Source: Corynebacterium riegelii
GTDB lineage: Bacteria > Actinomycetota > Actinomycetes > Mycobacteriales > Mycobacteriaceae
Length of the DNA: 64,000 bases
Direction: 5' to 3'
Assembly (NCBI RefSeq): GCF_016728505.1
Contig: NZ_CP068159.1
Span: 186,001-250,000, forward strand
Part shown: positions 46,964 through 55,985 of the stretch, in pieces
Layout of the letters: each line of letters starts with the position of its first letter
How positions within the stretch are numbered: position 1 is the stretch's first letter
The notes under the pieces: model-generated
What the model saw: only the letters and a program-made list of their open reading frames with translations
What the model was told of the DNA's origin: nothing
The model's database searches: none
Position numbers and translations under genes: made by a program

Positions 46964-47533
46964 CTAGCTCCTAATCAGGCTCATGACCTCTGCGCGCGAG
47001 GCCGCATTGTTCTGGAACCCGCCACGCACCGCACTGGTGGTGGTCACCGCGCCCGGTTTACGAATGCCGCGCATAGCCATGCACAGGTGCTCGCACTCAA
47101 TGACCACAATCACGGCAGAGGCGTCGAGTTTCTCCACCAGCGCGTCTGCAATCTGCGCGGTCAGGCGCTCTTGGACCTGCGGGCGCTTCGCGTACAGATC
47201 CGCCAGGCGTGCGAGCTTGGACAGGCCCGTGACCTTGCCGTCCTTGCCCGGAATGTAGCCAATGTGCGCCTTGCCGTAAAACGGCACCAGGTGGTGCTCA
47301 CACGTGGAGTAGATCGGGATGTCACGCACCAGCACCAGCTCGCGGTGGTTTTCAGAAAACGTCTTCTCCAGCTGCGTCGTCGGATCCTGGTGCAGGCCGG
47401 CAAAAACCTCCTCGTAGGCCCGCGCCACACGCGCCGGGGTCTCCACAAGACCCTCGCGGTCCGGGTCCTCACCCACCGCAATCAGCAGTTCACGCACCGC
47501 GGCTTCGGCGCGCTCGCGATCAAACGTCCCCAT
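46964..47533 (-). CDS. folE: GTP cyclohydrolase I
   Basis: 189 residues from ATG 47533; upstream codons in this frame are antisense-like low complexity and not part of the gene. Zinc and catalytic residues appear in [13 protein letters not shown] and [12 protein letters not shown]. It makes dihydroneopterin triphosphate from GTP, the first folate step. It follows ftsH with a 1-bp gap. Confidence 0.96.
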   Translation of the reverse strand: MGTFDRERAEAAVRELLIAVGEDPDREGLVETPARVARAYEEVFAGLHQDPTTQLEKTFSENHRELVLVRDIPIYSTCEHHLVPFYGKAHIGYIPGKDGKVTGLSKLARLADLYAKRPQVQERLTAQIADALVEKLDASAVIVVIECEHLCMAMRGIRKPGAVTTTSAVRGGFQNNAASRAEVMSLIRS

Positions 47534-47534
47534 G

Positions 47535-49826
47535 CTACTTCTCCTCCGGGTGGTCTGGCTGTTCGTGTTCGGGCAGGCGGAAGCCAATCTCCTCCGTTGG
47601 GGCCTCTTGCTTATCGACGCCCCCACGCCCCCCATCCTGCCGCCGCCCCGAAACCTCCGGTGCCTGCTGTTGGCCGGGATAGGTCCACCCCGGCGGTGGG
47701 GTCGGGCCACCGTACTGCGGCTGGCCCGGTTGGCTCGACTGGCCCGACTGGCCCGGCTGGCCCGACTGGCCCGGCTGCCAACGCGAGGAACCCGGCTTCG
47801 CATGCTTCGGCCCACCCATCGCTTCACGTTCACGACGACGACGCTCACGAGTCTGCCTCGACGCCTCCAAAATAGAGAAACGCTTCGGCGGCTCCTCGCC
47901 ACGTTCCTTGGCCAGCTCCACCGGAGTCTTCACCGGTTCTCGGCCCGGCTGGCGGACAAAGCGGACGTCATGCGCCGGAAGCTCGGGGCGCTCCGGCTCG
48001 ATGGTGTCAAAAATCGCCTCCAGATCAGGGCGGCGCAGCGTCTCCTTCTCCAGCAGCTTGGTCACCAGCGTGTCCAGCTCATCGCGGTACTTCGACAGGA
48101 TGGAGTAGGCGGTTTCATGCGCGGCGTCGAGAAGCTCATGCATCTCCCTATCAATAGTTTCTGCAACCGCCGGGGAGTACTCCAAGCTGGCGCCGGCGCC
48201 GCGGCCAGAGAACGGATCACCCTGGGCCTCGCCGTACTTCACCGTGCCAAGCACCGAGGACATGCCGTACTCCGTAACCATGGCGCGCGCGATCTTGGTG
48301 GCCTGCTCAATGTCGTTGGAGGCACCCGTAGTCGGCGTGCCAAACACCAGCTCCTCGGCGCTTCGGCCACCCATGGCAAACACCATGCGGGCAAACAACT
48401 CGTCACGGTTGTACATGCCCTTATCGTCTTCATCCGCAGTCATGGCAAAGCCACCGGTGTTGCCACGCTGCAGGATGGTCACCTTATACACGCGCTCAAT
48501 ATCCTTCAGCGCCCAAGCAGCCAGCGTGTGGCCGCCCTCGTGGTAGGCGGTGACCTTCTTCTCGTGCTCCGAGATGATCTTCGTGGAGCGGCGCGGACCA
48601 CCAATCACACGGTCCGTAGCCTCCTCCAACGCGTCCGGGGTGATCACGTTGCCACCGATGCGCGCCGTCAGAAGCGCCGCCTCATTCAGCACGTTCGCAA
48701 GGTCCGCTCCACTCATGCCGGCGGTGCGCTTCGCCAACGCATCCAAGTCCACATCCTTGGCCAACGGCTTGCCCTTGGCGTGCACCTTCAAAATCTTCGC
48801 GCGACCCGTCATGTCCGGGTTGGTTACCGGAATCTGACGGTCGAAGCGGCCCGGGCGCAGAAGCGCCGGATCCAGAATGTCCGGACGGTTCGTCGCCGCG
48901 ATCAGGATGACACCCTCGCGGCCATCAAAGCCGTCCATCTCAACCAGCAACTGGTTCAGCGTCTGTTCGCGCTCATCGTGGCCGCCGCCCATGCCGGAGC
49001 CACGCTGGCGGCCAACGGCATCAATCTCGTCCACAAAGATGATGCACGGCGCGTTCTCACGAGCCTGCTTAAACAGGTCACGCACCCGCGAGGCACCCAC
49101 GCCCACGAACATCTCCACAAAATCAGAACCAGAGATGGAGTAAAACGGCACACCAGCCTCACCGGCAACGGCACGCGCCAGCAACGTCTTACCGGTACCC
49201 GGCGGGCCGTACAGCAGCACGCCTCGCGGGATCTTGGCACCCAGCTGCTCATAAATCGTGGGATCCGTCAGGAAATCCACAACCTCCTGCAGCTCATCCA
49301 CCGCCTCATCGGCACCAGCCACGTCCGCAAACGTATTCGTCGGGTTGTCCTTATCCAGCTTCTTCGCCTTGGACCCTCCGATGCCAAACATGCCGCCACC
49401 GGCCTGCATGCGATACATCAGATACATCAGCAAGCCGAAGATCAGAACCATCGGCAGCATAAAGCCCAACATGGACATCAGGAAGGATTCCTGCGTCACA
49501 TTCGTCTTAAAGCTGTCGGCGCCAGAGGCCTTCACCGCATCAAAGATCGTTGGAGTAGTACGCGCCGGGTACTGGGTGGAGACGGCTTCGACGTTCTCGC
49601 GTTCGTCGACAGTAATGGGCTCTTTCAGCTCAATCCGGACGCGCTGCTCCCGATCATCAATCTGCACCTCCTTGGCGTTGCCCTTCTCCAGCTGCTCAAG
49701 CGCAACGGAAGTGTCAACCGGCTGGTAGGCGCGGGAATCGTCCCCAATCAGCGTAAGCAGGTACAGGACGATGAGGGCGGTGGCGCCAATCAGGCCCCAC
49801 CGCAAAACATTTTGATTTTTGCTCAT
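47535..49826 (-). CDS. ftsH: ATP-dependent zinc metalloprotease FtsH
   Basis: 763 residues. Two membrane helices (about 8-25 and 113-135) flank a periplasmic domain. Walker A is G-P-P-G-T-G-K-T, the second region of homology [19 protein letters not shown] and the zinc site H-E-G-G-H. It degrades membrane proteins. The C-terminal tail of about 120 residues is Gln/Pro/Gly rich ([10 protein letters not shown]) and contains G-G-V-D-K-Q-E encoded by one of the best copies of the dispersed motif. Confidence 0.96.
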   Translation of the reverse strand: MSKNQNVLRWGLIGATALIVLYLLTLIGDDSRAYQPVDTSVALEQLEKGNAKEVQIDDREQRVRIELKEPITVDERENVEAVSTQYPARTTPTIFDAVKASGADSFKTNVTQESFLMSMLGFMLPMVLIFGLLMYLMYRMQAGGGMFGIGGSKAKKLDKDNPTNTFADVAGADEAVDELQEVVDFLTDPTIYEQLGAKIPRGVLLYGPPGTGKTLLARAVAGEAGVPFYSISGSDFVEMFVGVGASRVRDLFKQARENAPCIIFVDEIDAVGRQRGSGMGGGHDEREQTLNQLLVEMDGFDGREGVILIAATNRPDILDPALLRPGRFDRQIPVTNPDMTGRAKILKVHAKGKPLAKDVDLDALAKRTAGMSGADLANVLNEAALLTARIGGNVITPDALEEATDRVIGGPRRSTKIISEHEKKVTAYHEGGHTLAAWALKDIERVYKVTILQRGNTGGFAMTADEDDKGMYNRDELFARMVFAMGGRSAEELVFGTPTTGASNDIEQATKIARAMVTEYGMSSVLGTVKYGEAQGDPFSGRGAGASLEYSPAVAETIDREMHELLDAAHETAYSILSKYRDELDTLVTKLLEKETLRRPDLEAIFDTIEPERPELPAHDVRFVRQPGREPVKTPVELAKERGEEPPKRFSILEASRQTRERRRREREAMGGPKHAKPGSSRWQPGQSGQPGQSGQSSQPGQPQYGGPTPPPGWTYPGQQQAPEVSGRRQDGGRGGVDKQEAPTEEIGFRLPEHEQPDHPEEK
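47609..47619 (-). repeat. Dispersed motif, exact copy in the ftsH tail
   Basis: Coding-strand GGGGGCGTCGATAAGCAAGA then GGCCCC, encoding [14 protein letters not shown] and GCCCC can pair across the centre. The upstream coding strand is G-rich (GGATGGGGGGCGTG). Confidence 0.85.
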
Positions 49827-49858
49827 GTAATCCGTGAAATCTAACTAGCTTCTAGGCT

Positions 49859-50464
49859 TTAACCCTCAGACGCATCCGAGTACACCCGCGGGTGCAACGT
49901 ACCCACATACGGCAAGTCACGGTAACGCTCCGCGTAATCCAAGCCGTAGCCAATGACAAACTCATTCGGAATGTCAAAGCCCACATCCATCAAGTCAATC
50001 TTGGCGGTCTGCACTTCAGGCTTACGCAGCAGCGTGATCACCTCAAGGCTCTTCGGGTTGCGGCCAGACAAGTTCTTCAACAGCCAGCTCAACGTCAGGC
50101 CAGAGTCAATGATGTCCTCAACCACCAACACGTCGCGGCCGGCGATCTCCTTATCCAGATCCTTCAGAATGCGCACCACACCAGAGCTAGTGGTGGAGTT
50201 GCCGTAGGAAGACACGGCCATGAACTCCATCTCGCACGGGATGGACAGCTTGCGCGCAAAGTCCGTAAGGAAGAAGACCGCGCCCTTGAGCACGCACACC
50301 AAAATCAGGTCCTCTGCGGAATCCTTATACTTCTCGCTCACCTTGTCGGCGAGCTCCTGGATGCGCTCCTGCAGCACCTCCTCCGAGATCAGGATCGCTT
50401 CCACATCGTCGCCGTAGCGGTTCGCCGGGACGTTGAAATCTTTGGTGTCATGCAGCTCAGTCAT
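49859..50464 (-). CDS. hpt: Hypoxanthine phosphoribosyltransferase
   Basis: 201 residues. PRPP motif [14 protein letters not shown] and C-V-L-K-G-A-V-F-F. It salvages hypoxanthine and guanine. Position between tilS and ftsH is the common bacterial order (tilS-hpt-ftsH). Confidence 0.95.
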   Translation of the reverse strand: MTELHDTKDFNVPANRYGDDVEAILISEEVLQERIQELADKVSEKYKDSAEDLILVCVLKGAVFFLTDFARKLSIPCEMEFMAVSSYGNSTTSSGVVRILKDLDKEIAGRDVLVVEDIIDSGLTLSWLLKNLSGRNPKSLEVITLLRKPEVQTAKIDLMDVGFDIPNEFVIGYGLDYAERYRDLPYVGTLHPRVYSDASEG

Positions 50465-50493
50465 GGGTGCCCTTCCCTGTCTTGTAACCCCGC

Positions 50494-51462
50494 CTATCTT
50501 GCCACTTCACGGCCACACGGCACAACAACTAGCCGCCCAGCCTCACGCTTTACCGCCTGGGAACCGGCCAACTCCACGCCAACCTGGCCGCGCCAATGGG
50601 TAACAAGGCGCTCAATCGCGTCGAGTTGGGCACCGTTGGGGTGCACATGCTTTTCGACGAGCCACGCATGAATCCGAAAGCGCCTCACCACCGCGGGCAG
50701 CCCGGCCAGCTCCTCGCAGTCCATCTCTGTACTGGCGCTAGCCAGCTCGCGGATAACCTCGTTGCTCTGCGCGATCCGGTCCGCGGTGCGGGCAAGCGCC
50801 GGGACGGCGTCGCCGCCAAGCAGCTCCGATAGCGCGGGGATGATCTCTGTGCGCATGGCAACGCGCCGAAACGCCGGGTCCTCGTTCATCGGGTCGTGCC
50901 ACGGATGTAGGTGCAGCTCTGTACAGGCGCCAACCGTATCGGCGCGGCGCAGGTAGAGAAAGGGGCGCACCAGGTTGCCGCTGCGCTGCAGCATGCCAGA
51001 CGGGTTGCCGCGCAAGGCGCCCAGCAGCAGGGTCTCCGCCTGATCATCCGCGGTGTGGGCCACCCAGACTTCAGCCCGATCACCCGCAGCTTCCGCGGCT
51101 ACCTCGAACAGCGCAGCGTAGCGAGCCTGCCTCGCCGCCGCCTCCACGCTGCCGCCACGCTCCACATCCACGTCCACGTGCACGATTCTTGTCGACGCCC
51201 CAAGCGCCCGCGCCTGCACCGCAGCCTCACCAGCAATCTGCGCAGATCCCTCCTGCAGGTTGTGGTTGACCACCACGGCCAACACCGGAACGCCCTCCGC
51301 AAGAGCCGCAGCCACCAGCGCCAACGAATCCGGCCCACCCGAAAGGCCGATCACAACAGGGCCGCCAGTATCCCCGCCATGGGACGTTTGCCAACACAGG
51401 CGCACGGCGCGTCGGCAAGCAAGAAAGTGCGGGCTCTTGCGCGGCCAGAAAGGCTCAGCCAT
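50494..51462 (-). CDS. tilS: tRNA(Ile)-lysidine synthase
   Basis: 322 residues. PP-loop S-G-G-P-D-S-L-A-L near residue 40 and [13 protein letters not shown] are the family marks. It modifies C34 of the AUA-reading tRNA-Ile. The first codon shares a base with the dacB stop. A CGTCGGCAAGC variant of the dispersed motif at 51410-51420 falls within the N-terminal leader. Confidence 0.94.
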   Translation of the reverse strand: MAEPFWPRKSPHFLACRRAVRLCWQTSHGGDTGGPVVIGLSGGPDSLALVAAALAEGVPVLAVVVNHNLQEGSAQIAGEAAVQARALGASTRIVHVDVDVERGGSVEAAARQARYAALFEVAAEAAGDRAEVWVAHTADDQAETLLLGALRGNPSGMLQRSGNLVRPFLYLRRADTVGACTELHLHPWHDPMNEDPAFRRVAMRTEIIPALSELLGGDAVPALARTADRIAQSNEVIRELASASTEMDCEELAGLPAVVRRFRIHAWLVEKHVHPNGAQLDAIERLVTHWRGQVGVELAGSQAVKREAGRLVVVPCGREVAR

Positions 51463-52718
51463 CAGTACTCCCGCAGGATCGATGCCATCTCATCCATCGC
51501 CCGGCGCGCGTCCAGGATGTTGGAGCCGTTGGAGAGGAACGCAAACGTGTACACGTTGCCGTTGACGCTGGTCACCGTGCCGGCAAGTCCCGAGGTGTCA
51601 CCAAGCGTGCCGGTTTTCGCGCGCACCCAGCCACGCCCATCCAGATCCCCGTAGCGGTCGATCAAGGTGCCTTCGCCAGCAGCCACGGGCAGGGTTGCCA
51701 GCAGCGTGCGAAGCGGGGTGTTCATCGCGGCGTCCGCAAGAATCTCGTCCAACAGCCGCGGGGTGATCAGGTTCAAGGTGGAAAGGCCGGAGCCGTCTTC
51801 GATCACACAGCCGGCGGTGTTGTATCCGCGCTCCGCAAGCACGGTCAGTGGGTCCTTGCCGGTATGCTCCTGAAGCTCACGGGCGATCGCCTCGGCATAC
51901 ACGTTGTCGGAGCGCTTCATCATCATCTCCATGCGCTCCACCAGCGTCGGCGACTGAACCGCCCCAACCTCCTGCGCCCCCTCCGGCACCGGGGCCACAC
52001 CAACCTCTCCGGCACCTACCTGGTCCGCCACGGCCTGCGCCACGTCCAGTGCCGGGGTGTGCGAGCGCGGCACATCGCCAGTCTCGTGCTCCAGCCCTCG
52101 CCCACCGTTGAGCATCAGCGGCTGCAGCGGCGCCACATAGCCACCATCAATATCCAGCTCATCCCAGCCCGGCAACAGCTCCGGCAACCCCGCCCACCGG
52201 GAGGTATCCACATACACAGCGTGAGCCCCCTTGCTTATCGACGCCACCACGTCCACCCCTTCCTGCCCCAACCACACATCCCCCGTGGCCTTGATATACA
52301 CAGCATCCCCATCCCTGTAGACGGTGGTGGTCAGCGTGTCGTTCGGCCCCAACTCATACAGTGCTGCCGCCGCCGTGAGCACCTTGGTAGTAGAGGCCGG
52401 ACGCAGCGGCACATCCGCCATCTGCTCAAAGACAACGTTGCCCGTGGTGGCGTCAGTGATGTGGGCGTGGAACTGGCCAAGGTTGGGGTTTTGGGCGGCG
52501 TGCGTTAAGGCGTCGGCAAGCAGGTGCTGCTCGATCGGTGCCCCGGTAGCCGGGGTGAGAGGCTGGTGTGCCGCGGGCAGCTCGTAGGCCGGGGCGTGCT
52601 CAAGCGCCGAGAGCTGCTCGTGCGCCGCAACACCAAAGCCCGCGACACCGCCGACCGCCGTCAACGCCAACGCCGAAACCACCCAAGTACCAATCCGCTG
52701 TGCGCTGCTCTTACTCAT
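51462..52718 (-). CDS. dacB: D-alanyl-D-alanine carboxypeptidase/endopeptidase (PBP4 type)
   Basis: 418 residues. N-terminal signal anchor (about 9-30). Active-site motifs are R-P-A-S-T-T-K (SxxK), K-R-S-D-N-V-Y (SxN) and A-K-T-G-T-L (KTG). It trims or cleaves peptidoglycan cross-links outside the membrane. The ATG lies inside the last codons of the AbiEii-like gene (8-bp overlap), which is unusual for a housekeeping gene. Confidence 0.93.
   Translation of the reverse strand: MSKSSAQRIGTWVVSALALTAVGGVAGFGVAAHEQLSALEHAPAYELPAAHQPLTPATGAPIEQHLLADALTHAAQNPNLGQFHAHITDATTGNVVFEQMADVPLRPASTTKVLTAAAALYELGPNDTLTTTVYRDGDAVYIKATGDVWLGQEGVDVVASISKGAHAVYVDTSRWAGLPELLPGWDELDIDGGYVAPLQPLMLNGGRGLEHETGDVPRSHTPALDVAQAVADQVGAGEVGVAPVPEGAQEVGAVQSPTLVERMEMMMKRSDNVYAEAIARELQEHTGKDPLTVLAERGYNTAGCVIEDGSGLSTLNLITPRLLDEILADAAMNTPLRTLLATLPVAAGEGTLIDRYGDLDGRGWVRAKTGTLGDTSGLAGTVTSVNGNVYTFAFLSNGSNILDARRAMDEMASILREY
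52233..52243 (-). repeat. Dispersed motif, exact copy in dacB
   Basis: Coding-strand TGGCGTCGATAAGCAAGGGG followed by GCTCAC, encoding A-S-I-S-K-G-A. This is a different reading frame from the cysS and ftsH copies. Upstream on the coding strand is G-rich (GGTTGGGGCAGGAAGGGGTG). Confidence 0.85.
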
Positions 52719-53571
52719 CGCTGTTGAGGGTAGTACACAGAACTATGTCCTCCAGGAATCGTCCAAACCAGCACAGCGCCCCGTCATAATCGGCAACATC
52801 AGCTGGATCCCGAAGGCTCGCCCGAGCTGTGTCGTACAGTTCCTTCCACCCCTGCCCAGGAGTAAGCATCGGCGGCCACGCCTGTCGCTGCCTGTAGCGG
52901 AACAGTCTCTCACACAAAAGCTTCGTTTGCCCCAGATCTATTGCCTCATGTTTCTCCAGCAATTGCAGATCCACAAGATCATGGGCTCTTTCGCTTCCAG
53001 GTGAAGTAAGAGCATGAATCTTCTGCGCAACTTGGTACTCGGCACCCATAACCGGCGCCGGCTCAGGCGCCGGAAGCCCAATCGCAGTAAACAAATTCAC
53101 GAGTTCATCAGGCATGGCTAAGTGCGACGACGCTGCGGAACCAATTTCGTTTTGAGCAAGTTCAAAATCGACGCTCTTCCAGCTCTTACCGCGAAAGCCA
53201 AGCTTTACTTGGAACTTTGAGGTCACATAATCCGAGGGAACATCACGGGGAGATGGCTTTTTCAGCTGTTTCAAAACACCAGTAAACCCAGCCCAACCGT
53301 CACGGAGGTTCTCTTCAAAAAGATCAAGGACGTCATCTTCCGCCAGCGCCCGCGCTGAGTCCACATCCGTAGTTCGTCTCACACCAGTGCCGTATCGAAG
53401 CACCATGGCACTACCACCCTTAATAACCATGCCTTCGGGCATCATCTGAGACACCACAACCATGGCCATCAAGAAATGTCGACGGTTCGCATCGTCTTGG
53501 CCCAACTCCTGCTGGGCCACACGCGCCTGCAAAGACTGCAGATTGGCGGGTGGGGAATCATAAGTCTTCAT
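52711..53571 (-). CDS. AbiEii-type nucleotidyltransferase toxin
   Basis: 286 residues. The nucleotidyltransferase core is visible as K-G-G-S-A-M-V-L-R-Y-G and, ten residues later, T-T-D-V-D, followed by the helical HEPN-like part. AbiEii toxins act with an AbiEi antitoxin as type IV systems that abort phage infection. The start overlaps the antitoxin gene by 14 bp, and the stop overlaps dacB. I could not tell which subfamily it belongs to. Confidence 0.85.
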   Translation of the reverse strand: MKTYDSPPANLQSLQARVAQQELGQDDANRRHFLMAMVVVSQMMPEGMVIKGGSAMVLRYGTGVRRTTDVDSARALAEDDVLDLFEENLRDGWAGFTGVLKQLKKPSPRDVPSDYVTSKFQVKLGFRGKSWKSVDFELAQNEIGSAASSHLAMPDELVNLFTAIGLPAPEPAPVMGAEYQVAQKIHALTSPGSERAHDLVDLQLLEKHEAIDLGQTKLLCERLFRYRQRQAWPPMLTPGQGWKELYDTARASLRDPADVADYDGALCWFGRFLEDIVLCTTLNSDE

Positions 53572-54121
53572 CGCTGAATTTCTCCATCAGTTGGCGGTAT
53601 TCACGGCGCAACAACAACCCTTCCTCGCGCGCTTTCCTGATCGCCGCCACGAGACGCTCTCGCATGATGCCTGGAGCGGCATCCTCGAATGCGGTCACCA
53701 GCGGCTGGCATGGGATTCCTTTGTATAGATGAATATCCTCGGCGCGCTTGGGCTTGATAACGCGGATGTTGTCCGGCAGCTCCCTTTGATGACGCTGGGG
53801 CGACGCAATGGTTATCACCCTCGGGTTAACGTTTGCAAGGTCAAAAAGGGCTAAGACGGAGTCTTCCGCTAAGTAGGCTTCATCGCCGAGCGATCTCAAG
53901 ATCCCACGAATCTCCGTGTGCTCATCCGCGGGGTACAACGGATCCCAATAGACGCCACGGTGCACCTTTTCAAAAGCGCCACGCTGGGCAAGCTTGCGCA
54001 GCTCAACCTTTGGCACGCCATAATCCGCAGCGATGGTCGGCGTAACAAAACCATCATTCTCACGTGCAGCCTGGCGGAGGCGGTCACGGTACGTTGGTTT
54101 TCGTGAAATTAGCCGACTCAT
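53558..54121 (-). CDS. AbiEi-type antitoxin / autorepressor
   Basis: 187 residues. The N-terminal winged helix (R-L-R-Q-A-A-R-E-N-D-G-F-V-T and onward) and the segment H-R-G-V-Y-W-D-P match AbiEi antitoxins, whose N-terminal domain represses the operon and whose C-terminal domain neutralises the toxin. It is the first gene of a unit that continues through dacB and tilS. A perfect palindrome overlaps its promoter. Confidence 0.82.
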   Translation of the reverse strand: MSRLISRKPTYRDRLRQAARENDGFVTPTIAADYGVPKVELRKLAQRGAFEKVHRGVYWDPLYPADEHTEIRGILRSLGDEAYLAEDSVLALFDLANVNPRVITIASPQRHQRELPDNIRVIKPKRAEDIHLYKGIPCQPLVTAFEDAAPGIMRERLVAAIRKAREEGLLLRREYRQLMEKFSDEDL

Positions 54122-54129
54122 GCTTGAAG

Positions 54130-54147
54130 CGTACTATTTTTAGTACG
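54130..54147. promoter_or_regulatory. Perfect palindrome in the abiE promoter, probable AbiEi operator
   Basis: CGTACTA and TAGTACG arms around TTTT, ending 9 bp upstream of the antitoxin ATG. On the minus strand the AT-rich centre could be the -10 region, so binding would block transcription. AbiEi proteins bind inverted repeats upstream of their own gene. Confidence 0.65.
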
Positions 54148-54171
54148 GTTTAAGCAATAGTTTGTTGGGTA

Positions 54172-54196
54172 GTTAGCTAGGCGTGTTAGCTAGGCG
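54172..54196 (+). repeat. 12-bp direct repeat upstream of ppa
   Basis: GTTAGCTAGGCG at 54172-54183 and again at 54185-54196, one base apart. It lies between the AbiE promoter and ppa and may be a protein-binding site for either direction. Nothing else was noted in this gap. Confidence 0.6.
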
Positions 54197-54284
54197 ATCA
54201 AGCACCCACACCACCCACGGGGCTGAGCCGCGAAGTACGATTACCAACGAATCCCATTCCGAACCGAGCAAAAGGAGCTTCCCA

Positions 54285-54761
54285 ATGGCTATCGAGGTCA
54301 TCATCGAAATCCCCAAGGGTTCCCGCAACAAGTACGAAGTAGACCACGAAACCGGCCGCGTCTACCTCGACCGCTACCTGTTCACCCCGATGGCATACCC
54401 AGCCGACTACGGCTACATCGACCACACCCTGGCAGATGACGGCGACCCGCTCGACGCCCTGGTCATCACCCCGGAGCCGGTCTTCCCCGGCGTGACCGTC
54501 AAGGCCCGCCCGCTCGGCGTGTTCAAGATGACCGACGAGGCCGGCGGCGACGACAAGCTGCTCTGCGTGATTGACGACGTCCGCTACGACCACTACCAGG
54601 ACATCTCCGACGTCTCCCAGTTCCTCAAGGACGAGATCGAGCACTTCTTCGTCCACTACAAGGACCTGGAGCCGAACAAGGAAGTCACCGGCTCCGGCTG
54701 GGGCGACAAGGCTGAGGCCGAGGCGATCCTGCAGGCTTCCCTGGACGCGTACAAGAAGTAA
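54285..54761 (+). CDS. ppa: Inorganic pyrophosphatase
   Basis: 158 residues from ATG 54285, preceded by AAAGGAG. Conserved [18 protein letters not shown] and K-P-like metal sites identify a family I pyrophosphatase. It hydrolyses the pyrophosphate released by biosynthesis. Its codon usage is highly biased (GTC, GAC, CTG), as expected for a strongly expressed gene. Confidence 0.95.
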   Translation: MAIEVIIEIPKGSRNKYEVDHETGRVYLDRYLFTPMAYPADYGYIDHTLADDGDPLDALVITPEPVFPGVTVKARPLGVFKMTDEAGGDDKLLCVIDDVRYDHYQDISDVSQFLKDEIEHFFVHYKDLEPNKEVTGSGWGDKAEAEAILQASLDAYKK

Positions 54762-55073
54762 CGTCGGCGCTGCGCCCGCGCGGGTCGCGGCGCGCGGCGT
54801 GAGACGCCCGGGGTCGCGGCGCGTGGGGTCACGCCGTGCAGCGGCGCCCCCCCCGAAAACGCGTTTGCAGCTACCTACACCCGGCTACCAAGCGATTTTT
54901 CCGCTGGTAGCTGCAGGTAGGTAGCTGCATTCTTGGTTTTTGGCCGTGTTGGGCCCAGCCTACCCTAGCGGCAAACGCCACAATCCTGTTACGCTGCAGC
55001 CACACCAACTACACCAACTACACCGTCGCCTCAGGGGGAGGCGACACGGGGGATACACAAAAAGGGGGACTTC
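54762..55073 (+). other. Gap between ppa and the DUF559 gene: GC-rich spacer, repeat 1 and leader hairpin
   Basis: No gene in these 312 bp. The first 85 bp are extremely GC-rich with a duplicated GGGTCGCGGCGCG segment. Then come the 80-bp palindromic repeat (54850-54929), a spacer with repeated ACACCAACT, and a perfect 8-bp hairpin (GTCGCCTC and GAGGCGAC, 55025-55045) that ends 29 bp before the next ATG. AAAGGGGG serves as ribosome-binding site. Confidence 0.8.
54850..54929 (+). repeat. 80-bp palindromic repeat, copy 1
   Basis: Outer arms of 13 bp, TGCAGCTACCTAC (54866-54878) and GTAGGTAGCTGCA (54917-54929), enclose a second inverted pair, GCTACCAAGCG with CGCTGGTAGC. It matches copy 2 at 57757-57836 at 78 of 80 positions in the same orientation. 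No T run follows. Confidence 0.9.
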
Positions 55074-55985
55074 ATGGACCGCGAAGCACTTGCCGCGCAC
55101 CTACTGAAAAAGGGCGCCGCGCAACATCACAATTGCGTCAAGCTTTCCGCAACGTGTTTTGTCACTGAGGCGCAGTGGCACGCCATGCGCCGCCATGAGC
55201 AGGCGTTTCTCCGCTGCTACGCGGCAGGATTGGCGGCGCCGAGGGCGGTGCTCGTGGGACGCTCGGCAGCGCGCGTGGCCAATATGTGGGTGCTGCCCAC
55301 GGATGCGGAAGAGGTGGAGTTGGCGTTGGGGGGTGGGGCATCGCCGTCGACAAGCCAATGGCCCAAAGGCGTGACGTACAGGCGCTTTACGGTGCCCGAC
55401 ATGGACCTGGCGACATTTCGCGGGGCGCGGCTGACCATGCCGGTGCGCACCGCGGTGGATGTGGCGCGGCTGCACGGCGTGCGGCACGGGGTGGTGGCGA
55501 TGGACGGGCTGATGCACGGGATTCCGCGCGGCAATCGGCGGGAGGTACGCGACGCGCTGCATGCGGTGATCAGGCGGCTTGCCGGCAAACACGGCATCGC
55601 GCGTGCGCGGGAGGCGTTCACGCTGAGCTCCGTGGTGTCGGATTCCCCGTTTGAGTCCCTGTTCCGCGTGATTCTGGCGGAGCACGGCATCGCGGCCCAG
55701 GAGCAGATGTGGATTGGGGATTACCGCGTTGACCTGCTGTGGGACAACCTGATCATTGAGATCGACGGCCACCTCAAATACGCCGACGTCCCGCACGAGG
55801 TGCTCATGCGGCAACTCGCGCGCGAGAACTGGCTCAAAGAGCAAGGCTACGAGGTGATCCGCCTCTTCCCCGCCGACATCCTGAAAGATGAAACCGCGTG
55901 CATCAAGCGGGTCATGGGGGCCAAGTTGCTTGCCGACGCCCGCGGCGTCCCCCACACCCCCACCTCTCCTTACCGGGAGTGGTGA
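55074..55985 (+). CDS. DUF559/Vsr-like endonuclease-domain protein
   Basis: 303 residues. The N-terminal 150 residues look like an AbiEi-type winged helix plus transcription-regulator part (R-L-T-M-P-V-R-T-A-V-D-V-A-R). The C-terminal domain has the PD-(D/E)xK pattern: E-S-L-F-R, D-L-L-W, I-I-E-I-D-G-x-x-K and W-L-K-E-Q-G-Y-E-V-I-R. Such proteins are multicopy in corynebacteria and suspected to be nucleases of mobile or defence origin. The 3' end overlaps the MFS gene by 16 bp. Confidence 0.75.
   Translation: MDREALAAHLLKKGAAQHHNCVKLSATCFVTEAQWHAMRRHEQAFLRCYAAGLAAPRAVLVGRSAARVANMWVLPTDAEEVELALGGGASPSTSQWPKGVTYRRFTVPDMDLATFRGARLTMPVRTAVDVARLHGVRHGVVAMDGLMHGIPRGNRREVRDALHAVIRRLAGKHGIARAREAFTLSSVVSDSPFESLFRVILAEHGIAAQEQMWIGDYRVDLLWDNLIIEIDGHLKYADVPHEVLMRQLARENWLKEQGYEVIRLFPADILKDETACIKRVMGAKLLADARGVPHTPTSPYREW

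Noticed and set aside
47532..49844. A 770-residue plus-strand open frame antisense to ftsH
   Set aside because: It lies exactly opposite the well-supported ftsH, is rich in His/Arg/Leu typical of reverse-frame reads in high-GC DNA, and has no recognisable domain.
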